64,000 nucleotides of DNA. Source: Mangrovivirga cuniculi. GTDB lineage: Bacteria; Bacteroidota; Bacteroidia; Cytophagales; Cyclobacteriaceae. How positions within the stretch are numbered: the first letter of the stretch is position 1; each line of letters opens with the position of its first letter. The notes under the pieces were generated by a model that was given only the letters and a program-made list of their open reading frames with translations, did no database searches and was not told the DNA's origin. Shown here in pieces: positions 1 through 8,835 of this stretch. The stretch covers positions 857,001 to 921,000 of the forward strand of contig NZ_CP028923.1 of NCBI RefSeq assembly GCF_005166025.1, read 5' to 3'. Made by a program: the position numbers and the translations under genes.

Positions 1-1027
1 TTCTTATACACTTTAATAAGTCCGTTTCCGAAAAACTCACTCATTTTATCGTAATAGAATGGCACAATTGTTTTTCCATCAGTATTGATAACACCGGCCT
101 GCCCCTTGTCTCCAACAACTGCATAACCATTTACAAAAGGACCTCCGAAATCGTATTTGGGTTTGATTATTTCCTTTCCGTTTTTATCAATAAAACCAAT
201 TTTGCCATCCTGGTTGACCATAGCATAACCACCGGAAAACTTTACAACAGGCAGGTCATATTCAAATTCGGTTATTCGGTTCCCTTTTTTATCTATATAT
301 CCCCATCTCTCATTTAATCTTACCGCAGCCCGGCCTTCGGAAAAATGGTCAACATCTTCATATTTGAAAGGGATGATGATCATTCCCTGCTGGTTGACAA
401 AACCCCATTTGTCATTGAGTTTTACTGCTCCCATGCCTTCTGTAAACCAGAGTGCATCTTCATATGCAAAAGGAACAACAACTTTACCTTTTCTATCAAT
501 GTAGCCCCATTTGTTTCGTTTCTTAACGCAGATGATAGGAGCTACTTCAGTGAAAATTCTTGCGAAAGGAACACTTTGATATTGTGCCTTGATTACTTCC
601 CGACCACTTTCATTAATAAAGCCCCACAAACCGTCTTTAAAAACAGGAGCGAGGTCACCATTCCAGCCGGAAATTTTATCATACTCACCAAATTTAACGA
701 CTTCTTTGCCTTTCATATTGATCATGCCTAAGTCGTTTCCTTTAAGTACCTTGGCAAGACCATTCTCGAAGTCTTCTATTAGTTTTGAATATTGAAAAGG
801 GATAACAAGCTTTCCTGTTTCATCAATAAATCCAACCCTTCCATTCATCTCCACTGCAGCTAAGCCCTCTGAAAAGGGTTAGCATTGTCATATTTAAAAT
901 CGATGATTACTTTTTTAGCTTTGTTGACATATCCCCACTTATCTCCTTTGCGAAAAGGAATCAGGTTTTGCGCAAAAGATACATTCACACTTAAAATTAG
1001 TGCTAGAATGAAGTAAAAAGATCTCAT
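1..1027 (-). pseudogene. WG-repeat protein, frameshifted and cut by window edge
   Basis: Starts at ATG 1027-1025 with a clear signal peptide (MRSFYFILALILSVNVSFAQ). After it come repeated units of the WG type, each reading roughly KWGYID+KGK+VIPF+Y followed by an acidic or aromatic stretch. At least seven units are visible, and the last runs off the left edge. WG repeats form beta-rich solenoids found in secreted Bacteroidota proteins; their role is mostly unknown. The frame breaks near residue 50. The run AAAA at 872-875 (TTTT on the coding strand) should be five long; adding one base restores the reading ...NPFSEGLAAVEMNGRVGFID. No enzyme domain is visible in the part present. The gene may be intact in the cell. 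Confidence 0.8.
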
Positions 1028-1108
1028 ATTAGTTAGGTTAAAATCGAAAAAATGTCTTCCAATATAAAAAATGATTTTATAAAAATAATAATTTCAACTG
1101 TTTAAATA

Positions 1109-2094
1109 TTACAGGGTTTTTATCGTTTCCAGAAATTGTGACATTTGCGAAAACGTTTTTTTCCCTAACCTATAGATCAGTTTTTTGTCGTTTTCTGTCA
1201 CTGATACTATTTCCGGGATGTTTTCCGGGATGTTGTGTTTATTAAATGCATGCTCAACCCATTTTACCAAATGTGGAGATCCTTCTATTTTATATTTTCT
1301 GGAAAAATTATTTTTTCGAATAAATCTCCCCTGGTCCAAATCGAATTCAAATCCTTTTCCGGCAAAAAGATCATTGATCGAACCATCCATTATCAGTTCT
1401 TCCGGAAGTTTATCTACCAGCTCGCCTCTTTCATTAAGTAACCAAAACCGATGACATTTTTGAATTGCCAGGTCGAGGTCATGAGTTGCTGTGATCACCG
1501 TTTTATTTTCTTTTCTCACCAGGTCTGAGACCAAGCCAAAAATCTCCATTTTGCTGGGTTGATCCAGAAAGGAAGTTGGCTCATCCAAAAACAGGATTTT
1601 GCTTTCTTGGGCCAGAACTCTGGCTATCCATGCTTTTTGAAGTTGTCCATCGCTCAGCTCGCTTAACAGGGATTTTCTTTTTTATAAATTCCGGTTGCTT
1701 CAAGGGCATTGCTGACTTTTTTCAGATCTTCTTTAGTTAACCTGCCATGCCACGGTGTAAAAGGGTATCGTCCGAGCATGACCAGGTCTTCTACAGTCAT
1801 GTTGGCTATTACTTCTCTTCGTGTCAGAACAATCCCTGTAAACTGGGCCTTATCTTTATCGTCTAAATGGTCCGAATCCTTTCCATTGATAGATATACTT
1901 CCGTCTAATTTGGGCTGTAAAAGACTTAAGGTTTTTAAGAGAGTTGATTTACCACTTCCGTTTTGGCCTACCAGAGCGATATTCTCACCCCAGTTAACTT
2001 TAGCAGATAGATTGGTAGCCACCGGTTCATTTTTTGAGTAACCTATAGACAAGGAGTCAAATTCAAGGGCGATATCGTTAAATTTGTTTATCAA
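1109..2094 (-). pseudogene. btuD: Cobalamin-type ABC transporter ATP-binding protein, frameshifted
   Basis: ATPase of a FecCD/BtuCD-type importer, expected to power cobalamin import through the permease encoded just upstream. The first frame (2094-1663) holds Walker A (GQNGSGKST) and the Q-loop region. The second frame holds a signature variant LSDGQ, Walker B ending in LFLDEPTS, and the switch His (TATHDLD). Between them the coding strand reads AAAAAA at 1683-1678. A seventh A joins the frames as ...GIYKKRKSLLSELSDGQLQK and gives a 328-residue protein. The start overlaps the permease stop by 4 bp (ATGA), showing translational coupling. There is a C-terminal extension of about 100 residues beyond the ATPase core. 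B12 as the substrate is inferred from the riboswitch and BtuB/BtuG neighbours. Confidence 0.8.
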
Positions 2095-3113
2095 TTAAAA
2101 GTACCGCTTAGTTTTTTTCTAAGTAAATAAATAATGACCCACGGTGCACCGAAAAGAGCAGTGACAGTGTTTATCGGTAGCACAAAGTCCATCCCCGGTA
2201 CTTGTGCGATAATATCACAAAATAGCAGAATTGCTCCACCTGTAATTGCCGTACCGGGAATCAGCCATGCAGGATGAAAAGTCTTTAAAAATTGCCTGCT
2301 TAAGTGAGGAACTGCCAAACCAATAAATCCAATCGGCCCGCAATATGCTGTGATCATTCCCGCCAGTACTCCTGAGGTAAGCAATATTAAAATTCTTACC
2401 GTCTGAACTTTTACTCCCATTGATAATGCGTATGACTCTCCAAGGTTAAGAGCGTTTAGTGGTTTTATAATTACTATTAATACAGTAACACAAACCAATA
2501 ATGCGATAACAAGGCCTGAAATTTCCCACCAGCTCAATGCACCCAGGCTTCCCATGGTCCATAATAAATATCGCTGGATATCTTGTGACTGACTGAAATA
2601 CTGAATCAGGCTGATCACCGCACTGACTGCCGATGAGATCATGAGCCCGACAATGAGTAGCGTGGTATAATCTTTATTGATCGACTGAATTAAAAGCAAT
2701 AGCAACAAAACAGCCATAGCCCCAATTATAGCAGCAAAACTGACCATGGTTGACTGATGAATATCTATGCTACCCAGGGAAAGGCCTGCATACCATCCGG
2801 TCATTATTAATATAGCCACAAATAATCCTGCACCACTACTTACCCCCAGGACAAATGGTCCGGCCAGTGGGTTTCTGAAGAAATTTTGCATTAATAATCC
2901 ACTGATGGATAAAGCCATGCCGGCGATCACTGCTGTTATGGCTTTTGGTAACCTGTATTCTATTATTATATCAGAATAAATAGAGCTTTTACCTGAAAAC
3001 AACGCATCAATGATCTGCGAAGGCGAAAGTAAAACAGACCCAAGGCACAGGCTTAATATAAAACCTGCAAAGAGGATGATCACCAGAAAGATCAGTATGG
3101 TTGTTTTACTCAT
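2091..3113 (-). CDS. btuC: FecCD/BtuC-family ABC transporter permease
   Basis: 340-residue inner-membrane permease of the FecCD family, the usual length for BtuC-type subunits, with about nine or ten hydrophobic segments. Family landmarks are visible: LPKAITAVIAGMALSISGLLMQ near the N terminus, NPLAGPFVLGVSSGAGL, and GPIGFIGLAVPHLSR in the second half, the loop that contacts the ATPase. Its ATG overlaps the stop of the binding-protein gene by 4 bp, and its stop overlaps the ATPase start by 4 bp, so btuF-btuC-btuD form one coupled operon. The family carries B12, heme or ferric siderophores. The cobalamin riboswitch and BtuG-like gene next door favour B12. Confidence 0.85.
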   Translation of the reverse strand: MSKTTILIFLVIILFAGFILSLCLGSVLLSPSQIIDALFSGKSSIYSDIIIEYRLPKAITAVIAGMALSISGLLMQNFFRNPLAGPFVLGVSSGAGLFVAILIMTGWYAGLSLGSIDIHQSTMVSFAAIIGAMAVLLLLLLIQSINKDYTTLLIVGLMISSAVSAVISLIQYFSQSQDIQRYLLWTMGSLGALSWWEISGLVIALLVCVTVLIVIIKPLNALNLGESYALSMGVKVQTVRILILLTSGVLAGMITAYCGPIGFIGLAVPHLSRQFLKTFHPAWLIPGTAITGGAILLFCDIIAQVPGMDFVLPINTVTALFGAPWVIIYLLRKKLSGTFN

Positions 3114-4240
3114 TTTAAAGCTTTGTAGTAAGTAAGTTCATGATCCTGGATCATTTCAGGATGCAAGATCAGTACGATATCTTTTAAAAGGATATCCGGA
3201 TTCACAGGGCCGGTTTCAAAATAATCATTACCGCCATTTTCCCTTATTTTTCCAATGTAAGTATACACATTCTTATTTTCAACGGCTTTGATAGATTCAA
3301 ACAACTTATCGTGCTCTTTTAATTTTGCATAATTATCAAATGCTGCTGCACCGATCCAGTAATCAGCCTGATTTGCACGGGTCAATACAATTTCTTTTGC
3401 AAGGGGTAATCCTCCGGTACCTTCTTTATCACTCCATATATAATCTCCACCGGCATCTGATATCAAAGTAGCCATATACGAATCTCCACCGGGGGCAAAC
3501 CAGGCATCTTCATAAATCATCCCGCTTGTTACTCCCGGTTTATTTTCTACATTCCCGATCTTTTCTTTCAGGCAAAGGTAATTGTTCTTTATATCTTCGA
3601 AAATGGCTACGGAATGGTCGTATTTACCAGTTAATAATCCAAATACTTTGATCCATTCAGCTTTTCCCAATGGGTGTGTTTCCTGGTAATCCTGAACAAA
3701 AATTACCGGTATACCGAGCTTCCTGATATTTTCAATACTTGGATCTTCAGCTCCAAAAAGATTCAGGATCATCGCATCGGGATTCATTTCAGCGACTTTC
3801 TCTACATTCCACGAGATTTGGTTTCCGAGGTCAGTCACCTTACCATTTTCGATCCGATCGAGCAGCTTTTGATTGTACACTAGTTGCTTGCCGGGAAATC
3901 CCTGAATAACTTCTATTTTATTAAGCGTATTAAGAAAACCTATAAAAGTAGACGATCCGATTATTGTCTTTTTTAAAGGAATTTCAAGCTGTTGATAATT
4001 TGTGTTTTCTTCTGATTTTTTTTCTGTTAAGAAGATCTCATTTAATGGGTTTGAATTATTAACATCAAATAATCTTAGCAGGTATCCGTCTTTTGTTTTG
4101 GTGATTGAAAAGCCTTCGGCATAATCATTTTTTATTATTTCAGAAGTTGATTTGTCTCCTTCTGAATTTTGTTTTTTGCATCCTGAGAAAGCAATTGTCA
4201 GGATCAATATTAGATAAATAAGTCTGAGGTCAGTTTTCAT
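3110..4240 (-). CDS. btuF: Periplasmic cobalamin-binding lipoprotein, BtuF-like
   Basis: 376-residue substrate-binding protein of the PF01497 type (BtuF/FepB). A lipoprotein signal peptide ends in AFSGC, with the lipidated Cys at 21. The N-terminal lobe contains VIQGFPGKQLVYN and later the typical MNPDAMILN and GIPVIFVQDY strands. The C-terminal lobe has WFAPGGDSYMATLISDAGGDYIW, characteristic of the family. It is the first gene of the minus-strand importer operon and is transcribed away from the riboswitch-led btuB operon. I see no riboswitch on its own strand in the roughly 70 bp before the start. A heme or siderophore role is possible but less likely given the context. Confidence 0.8.
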   Translation of the reverse strand: MKTDLRLIYLILILTIAFSGCKKQNSEGDKSTSEIIKNDYAEGFSITKTKDGYLLRLFDVNNSNPLNEIFLTEKKSEENTNYQQLEIPLKKTIIGSSTFIGFLNTLNKIEVIQGFPGKQLVYNQKLLDRIENGKVTDLGNQISWNVEKVAEMNPDAMILNLFGAEDPSIENIRKLGIPVIFVQDYQETHPLGKAEWIKVFGLLTGKYDHSVAIFEDIKNNYLCLKEKIGNVENKPGVTSGMIYEDAWFAPGGDSYMATLISDAGGDYIWSDKEGTGGLPLAKEIVLTRANQADYWIGAAAFDNYAKLKEHDKLFESIKAVENKNVYTYIGKIRENGGNDYFETGPVNPDILLKDIVLILHPEMIQDHELTYYKALK

Positions 4241-4312
4241 TAATTAATTATAATGCTAATGAAGGCGATTTAATAATATGGATGTAAAACTATGAAATTC
4301 ATCAATACTTTG

Positions 4313-4320
4313 TACATTTG
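4313..4320 (+). promoter_or_regulatory. Predicted -7 promoter element (TACATTTG)
   Basis: Matches the Bacteroidota -7 consensus TAnnTTTG and lies just before the conserved riboswitch sequence, so transcription would start close to the aptamer 5' end. I did not find a clear -33 TTTG box. Confidence 0.5.
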
Positions 4321-4324
4321 CAGT

Positions 4325-4492
4325 GCATTTTGGTTTCGAAGGACTATCATCCGGAGAATTAATAGGGAATTTCGTGAGAATCGAAAGCTGTACCCGCAAC
4401 TGTAAGCATTAAGATGCTGCTGTCTAATCTGCCACTGTGAAAACACGGGAAGGCGACAACAGTAATGCAAGCCAGGAGACCTGCCAGAACGC
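4325..4492 (+). promoter_or_regulatory. Cobalamin riboswitch
   Basis: Contains the conserved elements of the adenosylcobalamin aptamer in order: AGGGAA at 4364-4369; the core GCTGTACCCGCAACTGTAA around 4390-4408; GCCACTG near 4431; GGGAAGGCG near 4448; and the B12-box-like GCCAGGAGACCTGCC at 4471-4485. It sits in the 5' leader of the btuB-like gene, about 100 nt before its start, and downstream of the -7 box. Inverted segments AACGC (4488-4492) and GCGTT (4520-4524) after the aptamer could form part of the expression platform. B12 binding should repress the btuB-btuG-Dph6-like operon. Confidence 0.93.
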
Positions 4493-4590
4493 TCAACATT
4501 CAAGGCTTTCGGGATGAAAAGCGTTGAAAGACATAGTCTTTTAATTCTTCACGTATTCGTGTTACCAGAAGCTTTGGATCATTAATAAAA

Positions 4591-6531
4591 ATGATTCAAA
4601 TGCGAGTATTAGTATTAATATCAATTTTTTTAATTTCTACTCCCTTTTTGGGATTAGGTCAGACTGATTCTGTTCGGGTTTTAAATGAGGTCGAGGTAGT
4701 TTCTTCTCCATGGGAAAAGTTTATTCCTTCTCATAAAAAATATACAGCAGATTCGGTCATCAGATCCCTGGTTCCATATCAGGATCTTGCCTCCAGATTA
4801 AATTATATTTCTCCGGTGCATATTCGGTCTTATGGTGTTACTGGCTTAACGACCATTTCACAACGTGGCTTCGGAGGATCGAGAACTAAAATTTTATGGA
4901 ATGGAATAGACCTCCAAAGCCTGTCAAACGGGAGTCTCAATATTGGGCAGATACCTGCTTTTTTCTTCGATAACATGTCTTTGTATAGTGGAGGGCAATC
5001 AGCAGTTGCAGGTTCGGCGGCGATAGGGGGAATTCTAAATCTTAAGCCAATTAATGATAAACGCAGACCGGCAAATCAAAGCCAGATATTTTTAAGAGCA
5101 GCAAGCTTTAATAGTGTTTCAGCAGGAGGAAAAACTAACTTTTCAAAAGGAAAACATAGTGGAAGCATAAAATTGTTTTACCATCTGGCTGAAAACGATT
5201 ATTCTTTTATTAACACCTATAAAAGCGGGGCGCCTGAAGAAAGGCTTTCCCATGCTAACCGGGAATCAGGTTCCCTGGCAGCTGACTATAAATTTCAGCT
5301 GAATGACAAAGTATATCTTTCCACTTCCTTTTGGGGGCTTTATTCAGATAGCCAACTACCGCCTTTAGCCTCGAAAACAATGGGGTCTCAGGAGGAGCAA
5401 AACGATGAATACCATCGTGGAGCGTTTAATGTTTCAATTGAAGAAAAGAATTTTGATCTACAACTCACAACAGGGGTAGATCATCAAAATATTCTTTATT
5501 TGAATGATGCTACAGACCTCAAGTCGGAAACTGTGAGCTTCAGATGGCAAAACAATTTTATTTACAATTACTACCTGAATAAGTGGACATTTAATTTTAC
5601 AGGAAAAGCAAACAGGGAGGAGGTGATCTTTAATAATGAAGGATACCCGAGAAAAGAAAATCGCCTGACCGGGGAAGTGCTTGGATTTGCACGCTACGAA
5701 CCAAAAGCCGGCACGATCATAACAGGAGGGATTAATCAGACGCTTGTAGAAAATGTTAAAGTTCCTTTGACCCCTTCACTTTCTGTATTACACCAACTAA
5801 ATAATCTGATATCTGCTCATGGAGAAATCAGTAGAGTCTTTAGAGTACCAACATTTAATGACCTATACTGGCGAGGAGCAGGAGCAAAAGGCAATCCCGA
5901 TCTTAAACCGGAATCCGGAATCAGTGGTAGTTTTGGTGTAGAAATTAACACAGTTCAAATCACATCCTTTCGATCTTCCTTAAGTGTTGATTTGTACAGC
6001 ACCAGCTTAAATGATCAGATTACCTGGGCACCTGATTTCGAGGGAGACTGGACTCCGATGAATTTACAGAAAGTATGGTCGCGTGGAGTTGAGATGGAGT
6101 CATTTTCTAAAATGAAATTTTCTCAAACTGAGATTTCAGTGAGATTGAATTATCAATTGACACGAACATCCTTGATGGAAGATAATTCTATTTCTGATGA
6201 GTATACAGGTAAAAAGAACCAACTGTTTTACACACCCGAACATGTATTTGGTGCCAATATTTCTATGAAACACAGCAGATGGTTACTTGCCATTTTTAAC
6301 CAATATACCGGAAGTCAGTATACCACTCTGGATAATAATGAGCGATGGAGTCTGGATGGCTGGTTTTTATCAGATTTAAGCCTGGCTTATGCGATGCCAT
6401 TAGGAGATCATACAATGTCTTTTGCGGGAGAAGTAAAAAATATTTTTGATACCGCGTATGAGGTTCGAAGAGAACGAATCATGCCCGGTAGAAATTACAG
6501 TCTTTCAATAAACCTTATATTAAACCACTAA
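4591..6531 (+). CDS. btuB: TonB-dependent cobalamin receptor, BtuB-like
   Basis: 646-residue outer-membrane beta-barrel receptor with a signal peptide (cleavage near ...LGLGQ). A plug domain follows (SQRGFGGSRTKILWNGIDLQ, IAAIGGILN-type turns), then about 450 residues of alternating barrel strands, ending in SLSINLILNH. It lacks the N-terminal carboxypeptidase-like domain common in SusC proteins, as expected for BtuB/FepA-type transporters, and has the usual BtuB length. The cobalamin riboswitch in its leader makes B12 or another corrinoid the likely ligand. The next gene begins 1 bp after its stop. An alternative start at Met4 (4600) is possible. Confidence 0.88.
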   Translation: MIQMRVLVLISIFLISTPFLGLGQTDSVRVLNEVEVVSSPWEKFIPSHKKYTADSVIRSLVPYQDLASRLNYISPVHIRSYGVTGLTTISQRGFGGSRTKILWNGIDLQSLSNGSLNIGQIPAFFFDNMSLYSGGQSAVAGSAAIGGILNLKPINDKRRPANQSQIFLRAASFNSVSAGGKTNFSKGKHSGSIKLFYHLAENDYSFINTYKSGAPEERLSHANRESGSLAADYKFQLNDKVYLSTSFWGLYSDSQLPPLASKTMGSQEEQNDEYHRGAFNVSIEEKNFDLQLTTGVDHQNILYLNDATDLKSETVSFRWQNNFIYNYYLNKWTFNFTGKANREEVIFNNEGYPRKENRLTGEVLGFARYEPKAGTIITGGINQTLVENVKVPLTPSLSVLHQLNNLISAHGEISRVFRVPTFNDLYWRGAGAKGNPDLKPESGISGSFGVEINTVQITSFRSSLSVDLYSTSLNDQITWAPDFEGDWTPMNLQKVWSRGVEMESFSKMKFSQTEISVRLNYQLTRTSLMEDNSISDEYTGKKNQLFYTPEHVFGANISMKHSRWLLAIFNQYTGSQYTTLDNNERWSLDGWFLSDLSLAYAMPLGDHTMSFAGEVKNIFDTAYEVRRERIMPGRNYSLSINLILNH

Positions 6532-6532
6532 G

Positions 6533-7573
6533 ATGAAACAATTAAAATTTTTATTTATTGCGCTAGGTATAGCGTTGACAGTTGCATGTGATAATGAAGA
6601 TCCCCAACCATCGGTCTCAGGGAAGGGGATTTTGATATTAAATGAGGGGAGCTTTGGAAACGGTAATGCCTCATTATCATACTATTCTTTTTCAGATGCT
6701 TCTGTGACCAATAATGTATTTTATAATACCAATAATTTTGATCTGGGGGATCAGGCTCAAGGAATAACTACCTATGATGGAGAAGTTTTTATAACTGTAC
6801 AGAACTCTGGTAAGATTGAGGTGATTAACTCTACCGATTTTACTTCGATATCAACTGTTGATTCCAGGTTGATCTCCCCGAGATATACCTATGCAGGCCC
6901 TGAAGGCATTTTTGTCACTGATTGGAATGATGGATATAACGGATGGTTAAAAGAGATTGATCCATCTAGCTATGAAGTTATCGATTCTGTAGAGACAGGT
7001 GCAGGACCAAATGAACCTGCTATAGTAAACGGTAAAATCTGGGTACCGAATGGGGGAGGCTTTACAACCGATAGTACAGTTTCTATATTTAATGCTGACC
7101 TTTCTTTAGATAAGGAAATAGAAACAGGTATTAACCCTTCGTTTATAGTTGAAGATAATGCGGGTAATGTGTGGGTAGTGTGTAAAGGAAAATCGTGGCC
7201 AGCAGATGATACCAGGCGAACTTCAGTATATAAGTTCGACAGTAACGGGAATTTTCAGGAAGAAATATTAGGTCCGGAAGGCCAGTATTTTAATTCTGTA
7301 TCATATAATTCGGCAGAAGGATTGATCTACCTGGGTAGCTCTTCGGGAGTTCATACTTTAGGCCAGGAAAAGACCTCAATAACACAATCTTTCATCGATG
7401 TTCAAGGTGTCTATGGATTGGAATATGATGAGATTAATGGATTAATAATGGTTGGAGTTTCAACAGGATTTACCACAGATGGAGAAGTTCATATATTTAA
7501 TGAGGATGGTACTTTTGTGAAGAAAGAAACTGTTGGAATCGGTCCTAATGGATTTTCATATGCCCAAAAATAA
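6533..7573 (+). CDS. btuG: Surface beta-propeller lipoprotein, BtuG-like
   Basis: 346 residues. The signal peptide ends in LTVAC (Cys19) and is followed by DNED, an acidic stretch like the lipoprotein export signal that sends Bacteroidota lipoproteins to the cell surface. The rest is a run of propeller blades of the YncE/DUF5074 kind: GKGILILNEGSFGNG, QGITTYDGEVFITVQNSGKIEVIN, GPNEPAIVNGKIWVPNGG, SFIVEDNAGNVWVVCKG. BtuG of Bacteroides has this fold, sits on BtuB and captures B12 with very high affinity. Position directly after btuB under a cobalamin riboswitch supports the same role here. The match is by architecture and context, as I could not align it. Confidence 0.8.
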   Translation: MKQLKFLFIALGIALTVACDNEDPQPSVSGKGILILNEGSFGNGNASLSYYSFSDASVTNNVFYNTNNFDLGDQAQGITTYDGEVFITVQNSGKIEVINSTDFTSISTVDSRLISPRYTYAGPEGIFVTDWNDGYNGWLKEIDPSSYEVIDSVETGAGPNEPAIVNGKIWVPNGGGFTTDSTVSIFNADLSLDKEIETGINPSFIVEDNAGNVWVVCKGKSWPADDTRRTSVYKFDSNGNFQEEILGPEGQYFNSVSYNSAEGLIYLGSSSGVHTLGQEKTSITQSFIDVQGVYGLEYDEINGLIMVGVSTGFTTDGEVHIFNEDGTFVKKETVGIGPNGFSYAQK

Positions 7574-8255
7574 AAACTATATAAGCTGGAGCGGCGGTAA
7601 GGACGCTGCTCTGGCTTTGTACTTTGCTCAAAAACGTGGATTAAATGTTGATCTGCTTTTCACTTCTATTCAGGCATCCGTAAACAGGGTGAGTATGCAT
7701 GGAGTAAGAAGGGAGCTGATTAAAAAGCAGGCTGCATCAATTGGTTTGCCATTGCATACAGTTAACCTTTCACCGGAGACATCAATGGAAAGCTATCGGG
7801 AGCTTATGCGCGAAGAAACCTTGAGATTAAAGGAGAAAGGATATTCCGGCTGTGTATTTGGAGATATTTTTCTCGAGGATCTTAAAGAGTTGAGAGAACA
7901 ACAGATGAAGGAGGTTGGGTTAACAGCTCATTTCCCGATTTTTGAACGAAACAAAACCAAAGATCTATTGCTGGAATGGATTGATCTTGGGTTTAAAGCC
8001 AGAGTTGTTTGTTGTAGTCTGCAAAAACTTGACAAATCTTTTTTAGGAAGAGAAATAGATTATTCATTTATCAATGAGCTTCCGGAAAACGTTGATCCAT
8101 GCGGTGAGAATGGAGAATTTCATACGTTTGTTTATGACGGTCCGATATTTATGGAACCAATAGACTTTGAACTGGGGGAAATAGTAGAGAAAACATATCC
8201 AGCTTCAAGTCCCGGAGCACATGATACGCAGTTTGGATTTATCGATATGAAATAA
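7560..8255 (+). CDS. Dph6-like ATP pyrophosphatase in B12 operon
   Basis: N-type ATP pyrophosphatase of the diphthine-ammonia ligase/COG2102 family. The PP-loop SWSGGKDAALAL lies at residues 9-20, and family motifs VSMHGVRRELI, SGCVFGDIFLEDLKE, ARVVCCSLQKLD and the C-terminal DPCGENGEFHTFVYDGP are intact. In archaea and eukaryotes Dph6 amidates diphthine on EF2; bacteria lack diphthamide, so the substrate here is different and unknown. The ORF overlaps the btuG stop by 14 bp and is therefore in the riboswitch operon, suggesting a cobalamin-linked job such as corrinoid side-chain amidation. That is inference only. I chose ATG 7560; ATG 7548 and TTG 7533 are in frame upstream. Confidence 0.8.
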   Translation: MPKNKNYISWSGGKDAALALYFAQKRGLNVDLLFTSIQASVNRVSMHGVRRELIKKQAASIGLPLHTVNLSPETSMESYRELMREETLRLKEKGYSGCVFGDIFLEDLKELREQQMKEVGLTAHFPIFERNKTKDLLLEWIDLGFKARVVCCSLQKLDKSFLGREIDYSFINELPENVDPCGENGEFHTFVYDGPIFMEPIDFELGEIVEKTYPASSPGAHDTQFGFIDMK

Positions 8256-8256
8256 A

Positions 8257-8619
8257 TTAGTGCTTTAAATTGTCCTGCTTATTAACAGGAGCCTTTTGCA
8301 TTTTTTTATTTGAGTGAGAAAAGAACCCACGAGGGTAGTGAGTTACCGACCAATTGGCAATAAATACTGATGTTGCCAATGCCAGGCAAATTCCTGTCTG
8401 GAAACTATTTGTGACCAGGGAAAGCGGAATAAATAAGACCGCGAAGAAACCAATAATATAATATAAAAATATATTGGCTCTGTTGAATAGTGTCCTGAAT
8501 TTCTCAACTGTGGACTTCAACCCTGAATGCTTCTCTGAGGTAGCGATATTTTTAGTGTCTAAAAATTGCCTGAACTCAGTTTTTTCTTTTGGCAATAGCC
8601 ATTCTTCAGAACTATCCAT
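8257..8619 (-). CDS. Small membrane protein of unknown function
   Basis: 120 residues with two adjacent hydrophobic segments at about 50-69 (ANIFLYYIIGFFAVLFIPLSL) and 72-90. Charged ends lie on both sides, consistent with a 2TM hairpin. No family recognised. Its stop is 1 bp from the stop of the convergent Dph6-like gene, leaving no room for a terminator between them. The C terminus is basic and lysine-rich. Confidence 0.6.
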   Translation of the reverse strand: MDSSEEWLLPKEKTEFRQFLDTKNIATSEKHSGLKSTVEKFRTLFNRANIFLYYIIGFFAVLFIPLSLVTNSFQTGICLALATSVFIANWSVTHYPRGFFSHSNKKMQKAPVNKQDNLKH

Positions 8620-8731
8620 AAAAATATAGTGCCTTTATATAGCTTAAATGTTTATTGAAAGTATAATAGTTAAACGAAATAAGCAAGATATTATTGGTGA
8701 GGTTATCCACATTCCATACATGGGTATGAAC

Positions 8732-8760
8732 AAAAAAAAAGCTGTCCGGGGAGGACAGCC
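8732..8760 (-). terminator. Rho-independent terminator after meaB
   Basis: Stem GCTGTCC (8741-8747) with GGACAGC (8753-8759). On the minus strand the hairpin is followed by nine Ts (8732-8740). It lies 75 bp past the meaB stop. Confidence 0.85.
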
Positions 8761-8835
8761 ATCTTTCAACCAAAACATTAGGATTTATCAACTATGCTAA
8801 TGTGATAACGCTAAGATAGAAAAAAAGTTTAACAT

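Noticed and set aside
4270-4503. 77-codon open frame on the minus strand
   Set aside because: It lies across the cobalamin riboswitch, whose conserved sequence explains the open frame; the product has no recognisable features.
7533-7559. Longer Dph6-like protein from TTG 7533
   Set aside because: The family starts a few residues before the SGGKD loop; ATG 7560 gives a normal N terminus, and the extension lies inside btuG.
8703-8711. Exact DnaA box TTATCCACA
   Set aside because: A single copy with no cluster or AT-rich unwinding pattern beside it; dnaA is 13 kb away. Not enough for an origin.
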